Of a stretch of DNA of 64,000 nucleotides, positions 1 to 9,626 are shown one piece after another. The stretch lies in NCBI GenBank assembly GCA_016271365.2, contig CM057453.1, forward strand, positions 1,092,668,001 to 1,092,732,000. Direction: 5' to 3'. Below the pieces are notes generated by a model. It was not told where the DNA came from. It did no database searches and was given only the letters and a program-made list of their open reading frames with translations. The position numbers were made by a program, and so were the translations under genes. This DNA is from Neoceratodus forsteri. Taxonomy: Eukaryota > Chordata > Ceratodontiformes > Ceratodontidae. Numbering within the stretch: the first letter of the stretch is position 1; every line of letters begins with the position of its first letter.

Positions 1-1520
1 GTGTATAGAAGTATCTGATCCTCACCTTCCAGGCATACTCCCTCTACCCTAGTGACGATGTTGTTTTCCAGGTGTTCTGGAATACTATGCCCCATATTCT
101 AGAGCTCAACACCTTCCCCAGTTCTTCCTCCCATTTCCCCTGTATCTTATTTATATTATGTGCTATGTCTGCAATCCAGTTCCCATATAGCATAGTGGTT
201 GCACCCTTCCCATGGTCTCCCTCCCATATTTTCTCGAATACGCTCAGGAATGGTCGCTCATCTAGCCATGACATGGTTTGTCTCAATTTTTTAGATATAT
301 AGTCCCGTAACTGAAAATGGAAAAAAAAGATCCCCTGTTGGCCAGCTATATTTAGCCTGCAAGGTTTCAAAAGGCAAAATATCTGCTCCTCTGGGGATCT
401 GCCAAGCTGCAACGATCCCCACTACCATCTGTTCTTTATACCAGATATGCAAGTTCGCCGGGGCATATTCTATGTCGTAATAACACCATCTGTATTTCCA
501 TAAACTTTTGGCTGTACAACCCTGTCTTGTACCCTGGGTCCACCCCTGCAGTGTAACTTGCATTGTGTAACTTCTGAAAGAGGGTATATCAATTTGTGCA
601 GGTGGGTAAAGTAAAATAAAATAGCTTGTAAGGGAGGGGATTCTGCCATGGAGAGCTCCATTTGTTGCCAGTGCACCCTATATGAAGGATGGGACCACAG
701 CAAGGCATTTTTCATTTGTGCTGCCACCCAATATCCATATAGGTCCGGGCATGCCCTCCCTCCTTTCTGCTTAGGTAGTGTTAATATTTTTTGGGAGATC
801 CTCGGATGAGACTTGGCCCAAAGGAATGACATCATTCTCTTCTGCCACGCCCCTACTATCTTCTTTGGGATAGAACAAGGAACAGCCTGGAATAAATAGA
901 GAAATCTGGGTATTATGTTAGTCTTAATTGCTTGAAGTCTGGAGTAAAAGGGGAGCGGCAGAAGCAACCACCTTTCCATATCTGCCGACACTCTTTTCAC
1001 CAAGGGAGGAAAGTTATCTTTAAAGAGATTTTTAGGGGACGATCCAATATGCACCCCCAAATATTTAATAGTCTGGCAGTCCCATTTCATGGGGTATTTA
1101 AGTTTAAATTCTTGGGGTACTTCTACATTAATGGCCAGAACCTCCGTCTTTGCCCAACTAAGCCTGTAACCCGATAATTTAGAGTAAGTTTCAATTTGTT
1201 GGAATACCCTCTGCAGTGACTCCTCTGGCTGGGTCAGATAAAGCAAGATGTCGTCCGCATAAAGTGCGATTTTATGCACCTTGTTGTCCCACTTGAACCC
1301 CGCTATTCCTCCATTCAGTCTGATACTCTGAGCAAGTGGTTCTATATAAAAGGCGAAGAGGAGTGGTGACAAAGGGCAGCCCTGGCGTTTGCCTCTAGTA
1401 AGGTTGAGGGGTTTCGAAATATACCCATTAGCTCTCACATAAGCCACTGGAGATGTGTACATTTTGGCTATTATATCCAGGAGAGTCCTCGGGAACCCGA
1501 AGCCAGCCAGGGAAGCCCAC
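1..1520 (-). mobile_element. L1/Tx1-type LINE, 5'-truncated ORF2 fragment
   Basis: Reading leftward, this is the 3' part of a non-LTR retrotransposon of the L1 superclade. It starts inside the reverse transcriptase domain near 1,520 and continues to the window edge. The fingers region is missing, as expected for 5' truncation during target-primed insertion. The right edge abuts a CR1 fragment that starts at about 1,538 on the other strand. The tail lies outside the window, so the target duplication cannot be checked. Confidence 0.85.
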
Positions 1521-1522
1521 AA
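470..1522 (-). pseudogene. L1-type reverse transcriptase, broken
   Basis: A 350-codon open frame covers the palm and thumb of an L1/Tx1 reverse transcriptase, which would copy the element's RNA at a nicked target. Visible motifs in order: the RQGCPLSP block (motif B), the catalytic YADDILLYL box (both aspartates intact), the KTE box and IKYLGVHIG block, then the L1-specific C-terminal region with an LPKQKGG.A.PDLYGYW stretch. It lacks the N-terminal fingers and the endonuclease. The frame is lost near 470 and similar C-terminal coding (a FQLRDYI stretch) resumes in another frame at about 44-412, so at least one frameshift has occurred. No intact product is expected. Confidence 0.85.
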
Positions 1523-1659
1523 TTATACCATAATTTTAAATGGTGGACAACTATAGATCTATCAGTCTTACATCTGTGGTTGGGGAAATACTGGAACAAT
1601 GTGTTAAATCAAGATTAGAGAAAGACTGTACCAACAAGGGTAAAACTGATAGGTTACAG

Positions 1660-2236
1660 CAGCTTTTTTTCTCTCGCCTTTCTCCCAGGGCTCCTGCTGT
1701 CAGGCAGGCTTTGGCTCTCTCTGTGACAGAGCTCACACCTGTGCTAATAGCTGTGTTACTCTCTCCCAACCCAAGCCCCCATACCGGCGAATCCCCCATG
1801 GCGGGACCAGGGAAGGGCCATCCTCCACCTCCTGTGTACACAAATCCAGTTTTGCTGGTCAGGGCAGTGGATTGAGAGCATGGCTCGGGCTTCATGTAGC
1901 CTCCAAGCACTCTTACAATTTTCCACTTTCCATCCCTCCCCTACTGCTGGGGAATGCACATCAGCATGGATACATGTACACGCTGTGGGGTCCCGCAGCA
2001 CCCTCCCTTCATTGGCATCCCTATCTGCACTACCCTCAGGCCTCCACCTGGGGGGAGTCATTTGGCAGGACTACCAAACCACCCACCCCGGGAGAGGAGA
2101 GCTATCCTCCAGATGCTCAATCCTCTCCCTCTCTGGCCAACCTCCAGCAACCCGTGTTCACCACCGAACGTGGGTTGCCAGTGTGGCAGGAGGTAAGACA
2201 CAATGCCTCAGCCCTCCCTGCCACTGGGCCGGCCAC
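1660..2236 (-). mobile_element. tRNA-derived SINE inside CR1/L3
   Basis: Read leftward from about 2,236, the head has GGCCCAGTGG (A-box-like) and, about 60 bp on, ACGTTCGGTGG (a worn B box), followed by a GA-rich body with GGAGAGGATTGAGCATCTGGA. A short T run at 1,664-1,670 would be the tail. The head matches copies at 18.0, 25.5, 32.0 and 51.7 kb. The flanks ACTGATAGGTTACAG and ACTGCACGGTTTTAAG may be a decayed target duplication. No protein is encoded. Confidence 0.75.
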
Positions 2237-2629
2237 TGCACGGTTTTAAGGTAGGCATACGTTGCATCACAAATCCCCTCACATTTTATGAACGGATATT
2301 TGGATGAAGCCAATGCTGCAGATGTGATCTTCCTGGATTTCAGTAAAGCCGTTGATGTGGCAGCACATGACAAAGTTGTGAAGAAAATGACAGACCGTGG
2401 CTTAAACAGTAGAATTATTGAATGGGTGGCAACATGGCTGGACAGTCGATATCAAACAGTGAGAGTAAAGGGAAATAGTATCAACTGAGGGAAAAGTGAC
2501 TAGTGGAGTTCTGCAGTGCTCAGTATTGGGTCCAGAACTATTTGGTATATTCATAAGTGATCAAGGGGATGACATAAAAAATACATGTAACTGCCAATGA
2601 TACCAAACTGGGAGGGGGAGTTAAAGGGA

Positions 2630-3290
2630 AGGGCTCATGAACTCTTTTCCCTTTAAATCTGTGCAGCCCAGGCCATTAATCCCCCAATGTTTTTCTTTGT
2701 TACTTTCAAAAGGAGCAGAATGCCAAATTTAATTTAGTTTCCAAAAGTCAGTGTGAAAAACTGCTCAGCGACATCTTACAAGTCATGACCCCTGTCATGC
2801 AATGCATCATGGGGTTTGGTGATGTAAAGTTGCTTTGTTTTGGAATATAATCTATGGAGTATGCTTGGAATATATAGTGAAATAAAACAAGCACAAGAGT
2901 AAGCACACTAATATTTTCAGAAACTTCACCCCGGCACATGAACACAATCTGTATACTAAAACATTACTAAGCAATGCCTCACAGGTGAGCAAGAATGTAT
3001 GTGCCTAAGTCTACTTGTGTGAAGCATACAGTTTACAACAATGTACCAGAATAACCCACATAGATGCTGCTTTCTGAAGCACTGAACTAAAATCACAGTA
3101 AGTAATCAAAGGCAAGTTAAAACTAGAGTTCTTTATATATATCTGCCTTGAATATAGCCGTGAGTGTGTGAATTTGCATCTGACTGTAGACAGCATCCAT
3201 TCATCTAACTCACTGTTTAGCACAATGGCTTTTCACAGCTACATTCAAGTCAGATACAAAGGTGGATAATCATTTGATTAAAAAAAACTG
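2630..3290. other. Unassigned insert between two CR1/L3 pieces
   Basis: About 660 bp with no coding signal or recognisable family. The CR1/L3 reading stops just after its palm motifs and resumes at 3,293, so this stretch was either inserted or replaced an internal part of the LINE. It contains a CATGCAATGCATCATGGGG palindromic patch near 2,798 but no clear terminal repeats. Confidence 0.4.
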
Positions 3291-3439
3291 AAAAGATACA
3301 ACCCAGGGCACCCAAAACGACAAGAGGGCTAGAAAATAAATCAGATGAGGAAAGATTAAAACACCTAGGGCTACATAGTTTAGAGCAGAGATGTATAAGA
3401 GGGGATCTGCTTTAGATGTTCAGTATGTATAATAATAAA

Positions 3440-3860
3440 TACAAAAGAACCCCAGAGTATGGGTTATCCCGAAGGATACTGTCCATATAGCCAATATCCT
3501 CCGGGATAACCCATGCCTCAGGGCATTTGCTCTGGGGTTCTTTTGTAGTTCTCTTCCTTCTTTATTTTGGGCTCCCCATGGCCCAAACAACTAACATATC
3601 CCTTAAGGTGGCTGGCTCCCTCTCCCTGGACTAAGACACAGATAGGGCACACTGATGAGTCCAAATGAGGATGAAACACGTGTATGTGTCTGCTGTTCTT
3701 AGCCTTTGCTGATTGCACTGTGAGGCCATCCGGGCACTATGCAATTCTGTTTAAAGTTCAGCCAGTTCAAATTCTCTCATGGGGATTTGCATATGTTTCC
3801 CATGATGCTTTGCAGTATTAGGGTCTGTGCAATAATAATAATAATAATAAATAATAAGTG
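3440..3860 (+). mobile_element. Hammerhead-bearing repeat, PLE-like terminal fragment
   Basis: The segment starts with an inverted pair. ACAAAAGAACCCCAGAG with a GGGTTATCCCG block (3,441-3,485) faces CCGGGATAACCC with CTCTGGGGTTCTTTTGT (3,498-3,546). A full hammerhead motif follows at 3,631-3,702, then an ATGGGGATTTGCATATG block (3,780-3,830) and an (AAT)n tail to 3,857. A second copy lies on the minus strand at 28,472-28,615, where the ATGGGG block comes before the GGGTTATCC block. Such a circularly permuted order is what a pseudo-LTR or tandem unit would give. The family name is inference: hammerheads are known from Penelope-like elements and from amphibian satellites. Confidence 0.6.
3631..3702 (+). 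ncRNA. Hammerhead ribozyme motif (type I), core intact
   Basis: A self-cleaving RNA fold can be drawn directly. The core CTGATGA is at 3,652-3,658. Stem II is GTCC (3,659-3,662) with GGAT (3,669-3,672) around an AAATGA loop. The second core strand GAAA is at 3,673-3,676. Stem III is ACAC/GTGT around a GTGTAT loop, ending at the cleavage nucleotide C3690. Stem I closes next to the core by CA (3,650-3,651) with TG (3,691-3,692), then an internal loop, then CTAAGACACAG (3,631-3,641) with CTGTTCTTAG (3,693-3,702) with one bulge. All invariant core bases are present. Cleavage would fall between 3,690 and 3,691. Activity in vivo is not shown. Confidence 0.85.
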
Positions 3861-3861
3861 A

Positions 3862-4448
3862 TTGAAAGAGCTAGTGTACTGCCTGGAAATAATAGTAATT
3901 TTCTGATGCAGTCAGCTATCACTTCTCATATCTCATATTTTTTTTTCTTTTCTGCTTGCTAATTAGAAGATTTTCCACCTGGCAGAAGTGGGCTGATGTG
4001 TGGAGACGCGCTCTGTTTGGAGGCTAAAAAAGTCAGTTCTGTTCCTCCCACTACATAATCAGAAATGTCACCAAACACACTGAGGCACCACAACCCTTGC
4101 AGCCTGAGCAGTGGCTTTCACAAGTTACCAATCAAAATGCAGGAAACTGTGACATCAGTAGTAACCAAGAAGTGCCACTCCCTGCTGCTTCACGTGAAAG
4201 AGAATAATCTGGCAGTGAGAAATGGTTTTCCTTGGTAACTAGTGATGTTGCAGTCAGTGTGGTCTCAGTGTTGATGATGTAGTGGGAAGAGCAGAAGTTA
4301 CTTTTTTAGCCTCCAGGCAAGTGCGTGCCCAGGTGGAAAATCTTCTAAACAGCAAACAGGAAAGAAAAAATACTTCAGACATACGATGTGATAGCTGACT
4401 ACATCTGAAAGTTACTATTAATTCCACGCAGTACACTAGCTCTTTCAA
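3862..4448. repeat. Foldback element, arms of about 290 bp
   Basis: The termini are inverted copies beginning TTGAAAGAGCTAGTGTACTGC. The two halves then match in inverted orientation through AGTCAGCTATCAC, AGAAGATTTTCCACCTGG, GGAGGCTAAAAAAGT and CCCACTACAT. Only a short loop separates the arms near 4,150-4,170. It sits directly behind the (AAT)n tail and in front of the resumed CR1/L3, so it looks like a separate insertion. No coding capacity; a non-autonomous DNA element is the likely class. Confidence 0.8.
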
Positions 4449-4740
4449 CTTTATGAATGGCCAAGAAACTTGTTTATTAAGAAGGCATGATAAGCAGCTT
4501 AGGCTTGGACATTACAGAACAAACAACAGATAACTGGTTTTCACACAAAGATTGGTACAGTTGTGGAAAAATCTCCCCATGAAAATAGTGAATAGTAAGA
4601 CCATTGTATCTTTCAAAAGGGGATTTGATAACTGGATGACTTTTGGGGGAGGGGCAATATAAGGGATATATTACATAGATTATGAGACAGACAATGTATG
4701 GACTAATTTCTGTCTCAGATACCAAAGTATAAATGGCAGT

Positions 4741-5829
4741 ATAAAGAGTGCCCTCTTAAAGAGGAATCCTCACGTAGTTAAAGTTAAAACTATTGGTTGC
4801 TTATGTACCCATCTGCAGAATAGCACACCAATATATTTGTTTTGTATATTACTTACTTGTTAACTTATGTAAGTCAGCCTGATTGTCCTCCATGTTCTGC
4901 TGTCTGTAACCTGCACAAGAAGTGATGCAAGCGAGGGACACACTTGTACTCTTGGTGCATCCGTCTTGGCTAATTTGCTTGCTTTATGCTACTAACATTC
5001 CCCCAGTGAAACAGGGAGTCTTTCTTTGAAGGTACCTTAAGCCATAAATTATTTTTTTGCAACAGTACAATAACATACTGGTTAGCTGAATTCTTTTTTG
5101 GGGGGTCTGTACCTGCAAAGTGAAGCCATGTGGGACAGTTTTCCTTCAAGGCCTGCAGACAAGGAGTAGTGTGAGTGTTACATTCCCCGGTGTCTCACTC
5201 CGTCTCCTCAGTACTTATAAGTGTGATTTATTGCACACTGATGGTGTTACAATGACAGAGTAGCATTACTCAGTCTATTTACGTGATTAGTTAACTGCAG
5301 TCTGTTTAGAAAACAGTGATTTTGCATGGAACAGAGTAATGAGCTCTAGCCAAAGGAAATGGAATTTGTTTAATGCAGACACTAGGGTTGGTTTAGGAAA
5401 ATAGTGTCCACAGTACTGCAGTCTCTCATGGAAACTGTTAAGTGTTTCTCCCAAGAGTGTTTTGGCATCAGTGCACTAGCTAATGGCAAAGTGTGCACTG
5501 CTCTGTGGGGGAGGGCTTGAGAGGCTCCCTGGATACATTAGTGAACTGTATGGGTATCTGGGATTGCTGAACACTGAAACCAGGTACCCTAATAGACAAC
5601 TAGACAGACTGACAGACACAGGAAGACCTGTGTGCCTGTCTCCACATGCATCCAGATTGGCTATAGGCATCACAGCAATGTGCATGGCAGTGGAGGTCAG
5701 GGATAGCAAGCAGAAGGAATTTGGCAGATGGGCTTCATGAAGCACTGTCTGTTATGCCATAATCTACTTGGCCATGCAGGGTCGAAGACATCACTGGTGT
5801 TACCAAACTGGGTAGTTCCATTTTGTAGA
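4741..5829. other. No recognisable feature
   Basis: About 1.1 kb of AT-rich sequence after the end of the CR1/L3 copy. The short open frames on both strands at 5,476-5,745 overlap each other and have no motif. I see no exon, RNA gene or repeat here. Confidence 0.5.
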
Positions 5830-6662
5830 GTGTGGCACTTGTTGCTATAAAACTGTATTGGGGTCGTTTAGCATGCACTGTGGTGCATATGGTGACATGG
5901 TGGTTGTTTCAGCACCATTTCTGCTACTAAAATCCACACCTTCGCTGTGGGTTGGTGCGCATGTAGCTTGACAACTGCATGAGGATTTCTCCCCATGCAC
6001 GGTGTGGCATATGGATAATGACCTATGGTTTGGTCACCATTTCTGCTCCAAAAAATCTGCTTCTTGGTTTTGTTGGTGTGGCCAACATGGTGCTACACTA
6101 CTGAACTTGGCTTGTTTAGCAAGAAGTGTTCTGCATCTGGTGACTGATTTTGGTTTTGGCCACCATATATTTTGCCATAGTTCAAACCCTGGTCTTGGGG
6201 AGGGGAACATGTCGCTAGACAACTGTACTCCTTTTGTTCCGCAAGCAAGTTGGTGCATATGAAGACTGGGCTGTCATTCAGCTACAGTGAAGTTCGGCAG
6301 GATTAAACCCCATTCTGCAGCATTCTGCAGCATGCTACAGCAGAGTTGTTGCAGTAAACACTGCAATTTCAATAGGAATTAGTCCCTTTTGTCATGCAAG
6401 AAACTGTAACACTGCGCTTCATCCTGGCAGTGTCACAGTTTCCTGCATGACAAAAGGGACTAATTTCCATTGAAATTACATTGTTTACTACAGTAACTCT
6501 GCTGAAGCATACTGCAGAATTGGGTTTAATCTTGGTGAGCTTCACTGTGCCACTTCTGTTACTGAGATTCACACCTTTGTTTGGGACGGGCACATGTAGA
6601 GACATCACTGTACTTGAGTTGCTCCATGTGCATGGTGCTGCCTTGCATTGAGGACACATAGA
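5830..6662 (+). repeat. Diverged, locally reiterated repeat around a foldback
   Basis: A block resembling CACCATTTCTGCTACTAAAATCC...ACACCTT..TGGG..GG..CATGTAG...ACAACTG recurs near 5,920-5,980, 6,040-6,220 and 6,545-6,625 with heavy divergence. Shared shorter words include GGTGCATATG and TTGTTTAGCA. The copies suggest an old local duplication or tandem repeat, later split by a foldback (6,285-6,547). No coding function is seen. Confidence 0.45.
6285..6547. repeat. Foldback element, arms of about 130 bp
   Basis: Left arm 6,285-6,418 and right arm 6,424-6,547 are inverted copies with almost no loop. Matching blocks include CAGTGAAG, GATTAAACCC, ATTCTGCAG, CAGCAGAGTT, AGTAAACA and a long shared run covering TTAGTCCCTTTTGTCATGCA and GAAACTGT. 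Transcription from either side would give a long hairpin RNA. Confidence 0.85.
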
Positions 6663-6990
6663 CCCTGTCCACACTACACCACTTGGGCCCGGTAACGGAT
6701 GTAAACAGTTACGGCCGGGGAGCAGTACAGTGTGTCCACACCGCGGTGGTGTCCATTACGGGACCGGCACCACCGGTCCACACTTCGGGAGCCGAGTGAC
6801 AGTTACGGTGCCACCTGATCCCACAATGCAGCTCGCGCTGCGCTAGGGGACCGGTGCCATGTGTCCACACTATACCCGGTAACGTTACCGAGGCGTAACC
6901 GGTTTCATAAACGTTACAGGTGTAAACGCAAACCATTGAGGTAACGGTTTGGGCACTCTGTAACATTACAGAGGTGTAGTGTGGACAGGG
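6663..6990. mobile_element. Short DNA transposon (MITE) with perfect 18-bp TIRs
   Basis: The termini are CCCTGTCCACACTACACC (6,663-6,680) and its exact inverse (6,973-6,990). The 328-bp body is GC- and CpG-rich compared with its surroundings and repeats GTAACG/CGTTAC words internally, including GGTAACGTTACCG. It has no transposase. The flanks may carry a short duplication (ATA on both sides if the ends are read as GACCC and GGGCC), too short to be sure of the superfamily. Confidence 0.85.
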
Positions 6991-7230
6991 CCATACTGAT
7001 TCAGGTGAGCAACTGAGTGCTGTGGACAGTAATGGAAACTGCTAAAATGCCTTTCATTTATGCACAATAGAAAGTGAAATTTACACTATTATGATCATTT
7101 GCTTAACAACAGTAAAGTCGTGTGATGAACCCGCTTGCTGGTGTGATCCTGCAGTGCACAGCTTCCATTATCTGCTGTGTTGCATGGTTCATGGCCTTTG
7201 TATATAAAACTTTGTAACTATACAGACATT

Positions 7231-7522
7231 TCAAATCAAGGAACTGGGTTCACCAGGGCAGGCAAAACAACTCCAAGGCTTGGAATAAAGTTAAAACATT
7301 TTAATAAAATAACACATCAGAGGTGACCTCTTGCCGCCATCAACGTTTCACACAGATTCGTGCTTTATCAAGGTGTCCCTGATAAAGCACTAATCTGTGT
7401 GAAACGGCGGCGGCAAGAGGTCACCACTGTTGTTTTATCTTATTTTAATAAAATGATTTAACTTTACTCCAAGCCTTGGAGTTTTTTTGTCTGCCCTGAT
7501 GAGCCCAGCTCCTTGATTTGAA
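7231..7522. repeat. 292-bp palindrome with hammerhead-like centre
   Basis: The two halves are inverted copies. TCAAATCAAGGAACTGGGTT faces its inverse at the other end, and inside are GGGCAG, CTCCAAGGCTTGGA, TAAAGTTAAA, TTTTAATAAAATAA and GGTGACCTCTTGCCGCC. At the centre each arm has a TGATAAAGCAC...GTGTGAAACG block with core, stem II and GAAAC of a hammerhead, but with CTGATAA or TTGATAA in place of CTGATGA. The same block, same change included, lies in the PLE ends at 32.76 and 38.78 kb, which suggests a PLE-derived terminal repeat turned into a palindrome. Confidence 0.8.
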
Positions 7523-7619
7523 ATTGTGTTTCTTCATGCCAGAGGCCCCAAGATTAGAATCAGTGCTACCAAGTGAAGTAAAGGTAAATATATAGAAAGT
7601 ATTTTTACTTTTACAAGCT

Positions 7620-8600
7620 ATACATTGTCACAACCCCACTCAGCAGGTCAGGCCCTCTGCTCCCACAATACCAACCTCCGAGCGCAGTATTGTGAACAGG
7701 GTAACAGAACAGGGTAACCATCCTGTCTGTTTTGTGGGTCCGAATCACCATTGGTCTCAATTTCTGGAGGGATTCAAACTGTGAACCTCTTGCTAGCGTA
7801 TTCAACTGTACAGGCTCAGATAATTCTGCTCTTCAGGGAATGCCAGATATCTTTTGCCTACGGGCACCTAACTAGGTATACAAAAAGAACCCTTAAAAAC
7901 TCTATGAAATACCTTAGATAAATTCTTACCTTTTTCCAGTTTGGTATACCATTAAGCTTATGAACAGTGCTGACAAAATCTTAACCATTCATACATCACA
8001 GGCAAAAAGCAAGTACTTGGAAGACACAGGCAGTCTCTTTAAAATAAGAGGTTTTACTTAAAATGAATAAAATATGTAAATTGTAACCACAGAACAATAT
8101 ATCACAAAACATACAATCAATTAAAAGAACAAGGTAAAATACAAACATGAACTCCTACCACGATACACTTAGACTTGTCTATCTAGTGTATACCTTCTTA
8201 CAGTGCTTTAGTTAGCTGTTGTTTCAAGAGAGTTCAAACAGGAATACCTCTAAGTGGAAATACAGAATACAATTAAACTGTCTCTAAACCTGCCCCTTCC
8301 ATGATGTCACCTAGCTCCTCCCTGTAAAATATAAAAAATAATACACACAGGATGTCTCATCACTAAGGGGGTATATTAAATAAGGTGACATCTGCAAAAA
8401 CTTGTTTCCCCATATGACCCTTTGATCTTGAGTCTTTCCACTGATCTAGTGTGTTTTCCAGCTTTTTCACAGATATCACAGAACTTTTACAACTCTGCAG
8501 TTTTCTCACCTAGCTGCAACACAGATTTTCAGCACCAGCTTAAATTAACTGCCTTTTCTGATAATGTCAAACCAGTTAGGAAGCAGTGGGGAGTTAGCCC
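7620..8600 (+). repeat. Unnamed interspersed repeat, copy 1
   Basis: This roughly 0.9-1 kb stretch matches the reverse complement of about 56,460-57,560. Shared blocks in order include AGGTCAGGCCCTCTGCT, GGAGGGATTCAAACTGTGAAC, TTGCTAGCATA, CAGGCTCAGATA, ATCTTTTGCC and TTCTTACCTTTTT. No protein is encoded. The start TGTCACA could be an LTR edge, but paired LTRs or a primer site are not visible. Confidence 0.6.
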
Positions 8601-8902
8601 AGAGGGCCGTATTAAAATAACTGATGAGTACAGTGAGCAAAAAAATGGTAGGGGGGAAAAAAAGATTATGAATAAGAAGAGAACAATGGTAGAAGTAAAA
8701 AGTTGAGAGTAGAAATTGCGAGACGGAGGGGGGCATCTACACCCAAGGCTAGAGCAGGTGTTAAGGGTATGGAAGTGGAAGAGAAGAGGAATGGGGTATA
8801 AGATGAGAAGGAGAGAACCAAAGTTAAGGGCCAACACAGGAGGGCAGGGGAACAAAAATAGCAGGTCAGAGGCATGGAGATTACAACACTCCATTCCTTT
8901 GC
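8601..8902. other. No recognisable feature
   Basis: A purine-rich stretch (AAGAGAAGAGGAATGGGG-type sequence) between the unnamed repeat and the L2 LINE. The overlapping open frames on both strands follow from its skewed composition and show no motif. Confidence 0.5.
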
Positions 8903-9619
8903 TTAGGTAGGGCAATCATAGCCCCCAAGTGCTAGTAGAAGTTCCCGTAATAAGCGTTTGAAGGGACCAATCTTAGGCTCAGACAGAAAGTCCACACATA
9001 TGGTATTTAACCATAGAGCGACACGATATACAAACAATCTTTGCCCCTGCATAGTCAAACAGAAAGGGACTTTGAAGATCTGTTTGTCTGATCCTCGGGT
9101 ACAGCGAGAGTTAATTGTATGGCACAGAAGGTTTTGAATAGACAGAGCAGTAAGCCCGAATGAGGTCTGATACTTGAGCCTTTCCATTAGGTTAAGCCAT
9201 CCCACTTGCCTATACAGTTCACAGGTGTGTAGAAGATGCTGGGCTCCAGTTACGAGCCTGTAGGCCATGTTTAATGCTACTGTGACCCTTTTGAGGGTTG
9301 TGTCTGTTGCAGTCCCATATATAGTCAGCCCATAGTCAATTATGGGGATAATCGCACTACCCACAATAGTCTGCAATGCCACTGCTGGTAGACAGTGTTT
9401 ATATCTATGTATCAAGCCAAATTTTATGTTGATGGCCTTAGCAATATTTTCTACAAGCTTAGCATATGATAGGGTGCCGTCAAGGGTAACACCAAAGAGA
9501 TTGAAGGTGTAAACCTGTTTCAACGTGGTGTTTTGGTTATTTAGAGTTGAGAGTTGGTAAGTTCTGTTCTTACTATGCGGGTTGGTAAAGGTCATAACTT
9601 TTGTTTTTCTACAGGTCAT
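8903..9619 (-). pseudogene. L2-type ORF2, thumb and C-terminal region
   Basis: 238 codons following the catalytic palm of an L2-type reverse transcriptase. Typical blocks are a KTKVMTF start, FNLFGVTLD (the F.YLG..LD position), IIPIIDYGLTIYG, and a basic tail before the stop with FKVPFCLT. The same blocks occur in the element at 52.6-53.1 kb, so the two are relatives. The upstream half is in another frame, so no complete enzyme is made here. Confidence 0.8.
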
Positions 9620-9626
9620 GAAGCAA

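Larger units (their letters stand above)
1538..4740 (+). mobile_element. CR1/L3-type LINE, one copy in several pieces
   Basis: Four collinear plus-strand pieces read as one old CR1/L3 ORF2. 1,540-1,660 has the NYRSISLTSVVGEILEQ palm start. 2,240-2,625 has FLDFSKA, a WV..WLDSR block and SGVLQCSVLGPELFGIFISD. 3,293-3,440 has a NKSDEERLKHLGL block. 4,456-4,740 has a LRRHDKQLRLGHYRTNN block, a LWKNLPMK block and VSFKRGFDNW. The gaps are filled by a SINE, an unassigned segment, a hammerhead-bearing repeat and a foldback element. Because the pieces stay in order, these look like later insertions. Many stops and frameshifts are present. The last piece is close to the usual CR1 3' end. Confidence 0.75.

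Noticed and set aside
1540..2254. Several overlapping frames of 80-125 codons over the SINE
   Set aside because: The DNA is a GC-rich tRNA-derived SINE; all frames are by-products of its composition.
5476..5745. Overlapping 85- and 89-codon frames on both strands
   Set aside because: Mirror-image frames over the same DNA without known domain or splice signals.
7497..7535. CTGATGAGCC...TTGAAAT as another hammerhead
   Set aside because: Core words are present, but the segment between them cannot form stem II and no stem III follows GAAA.
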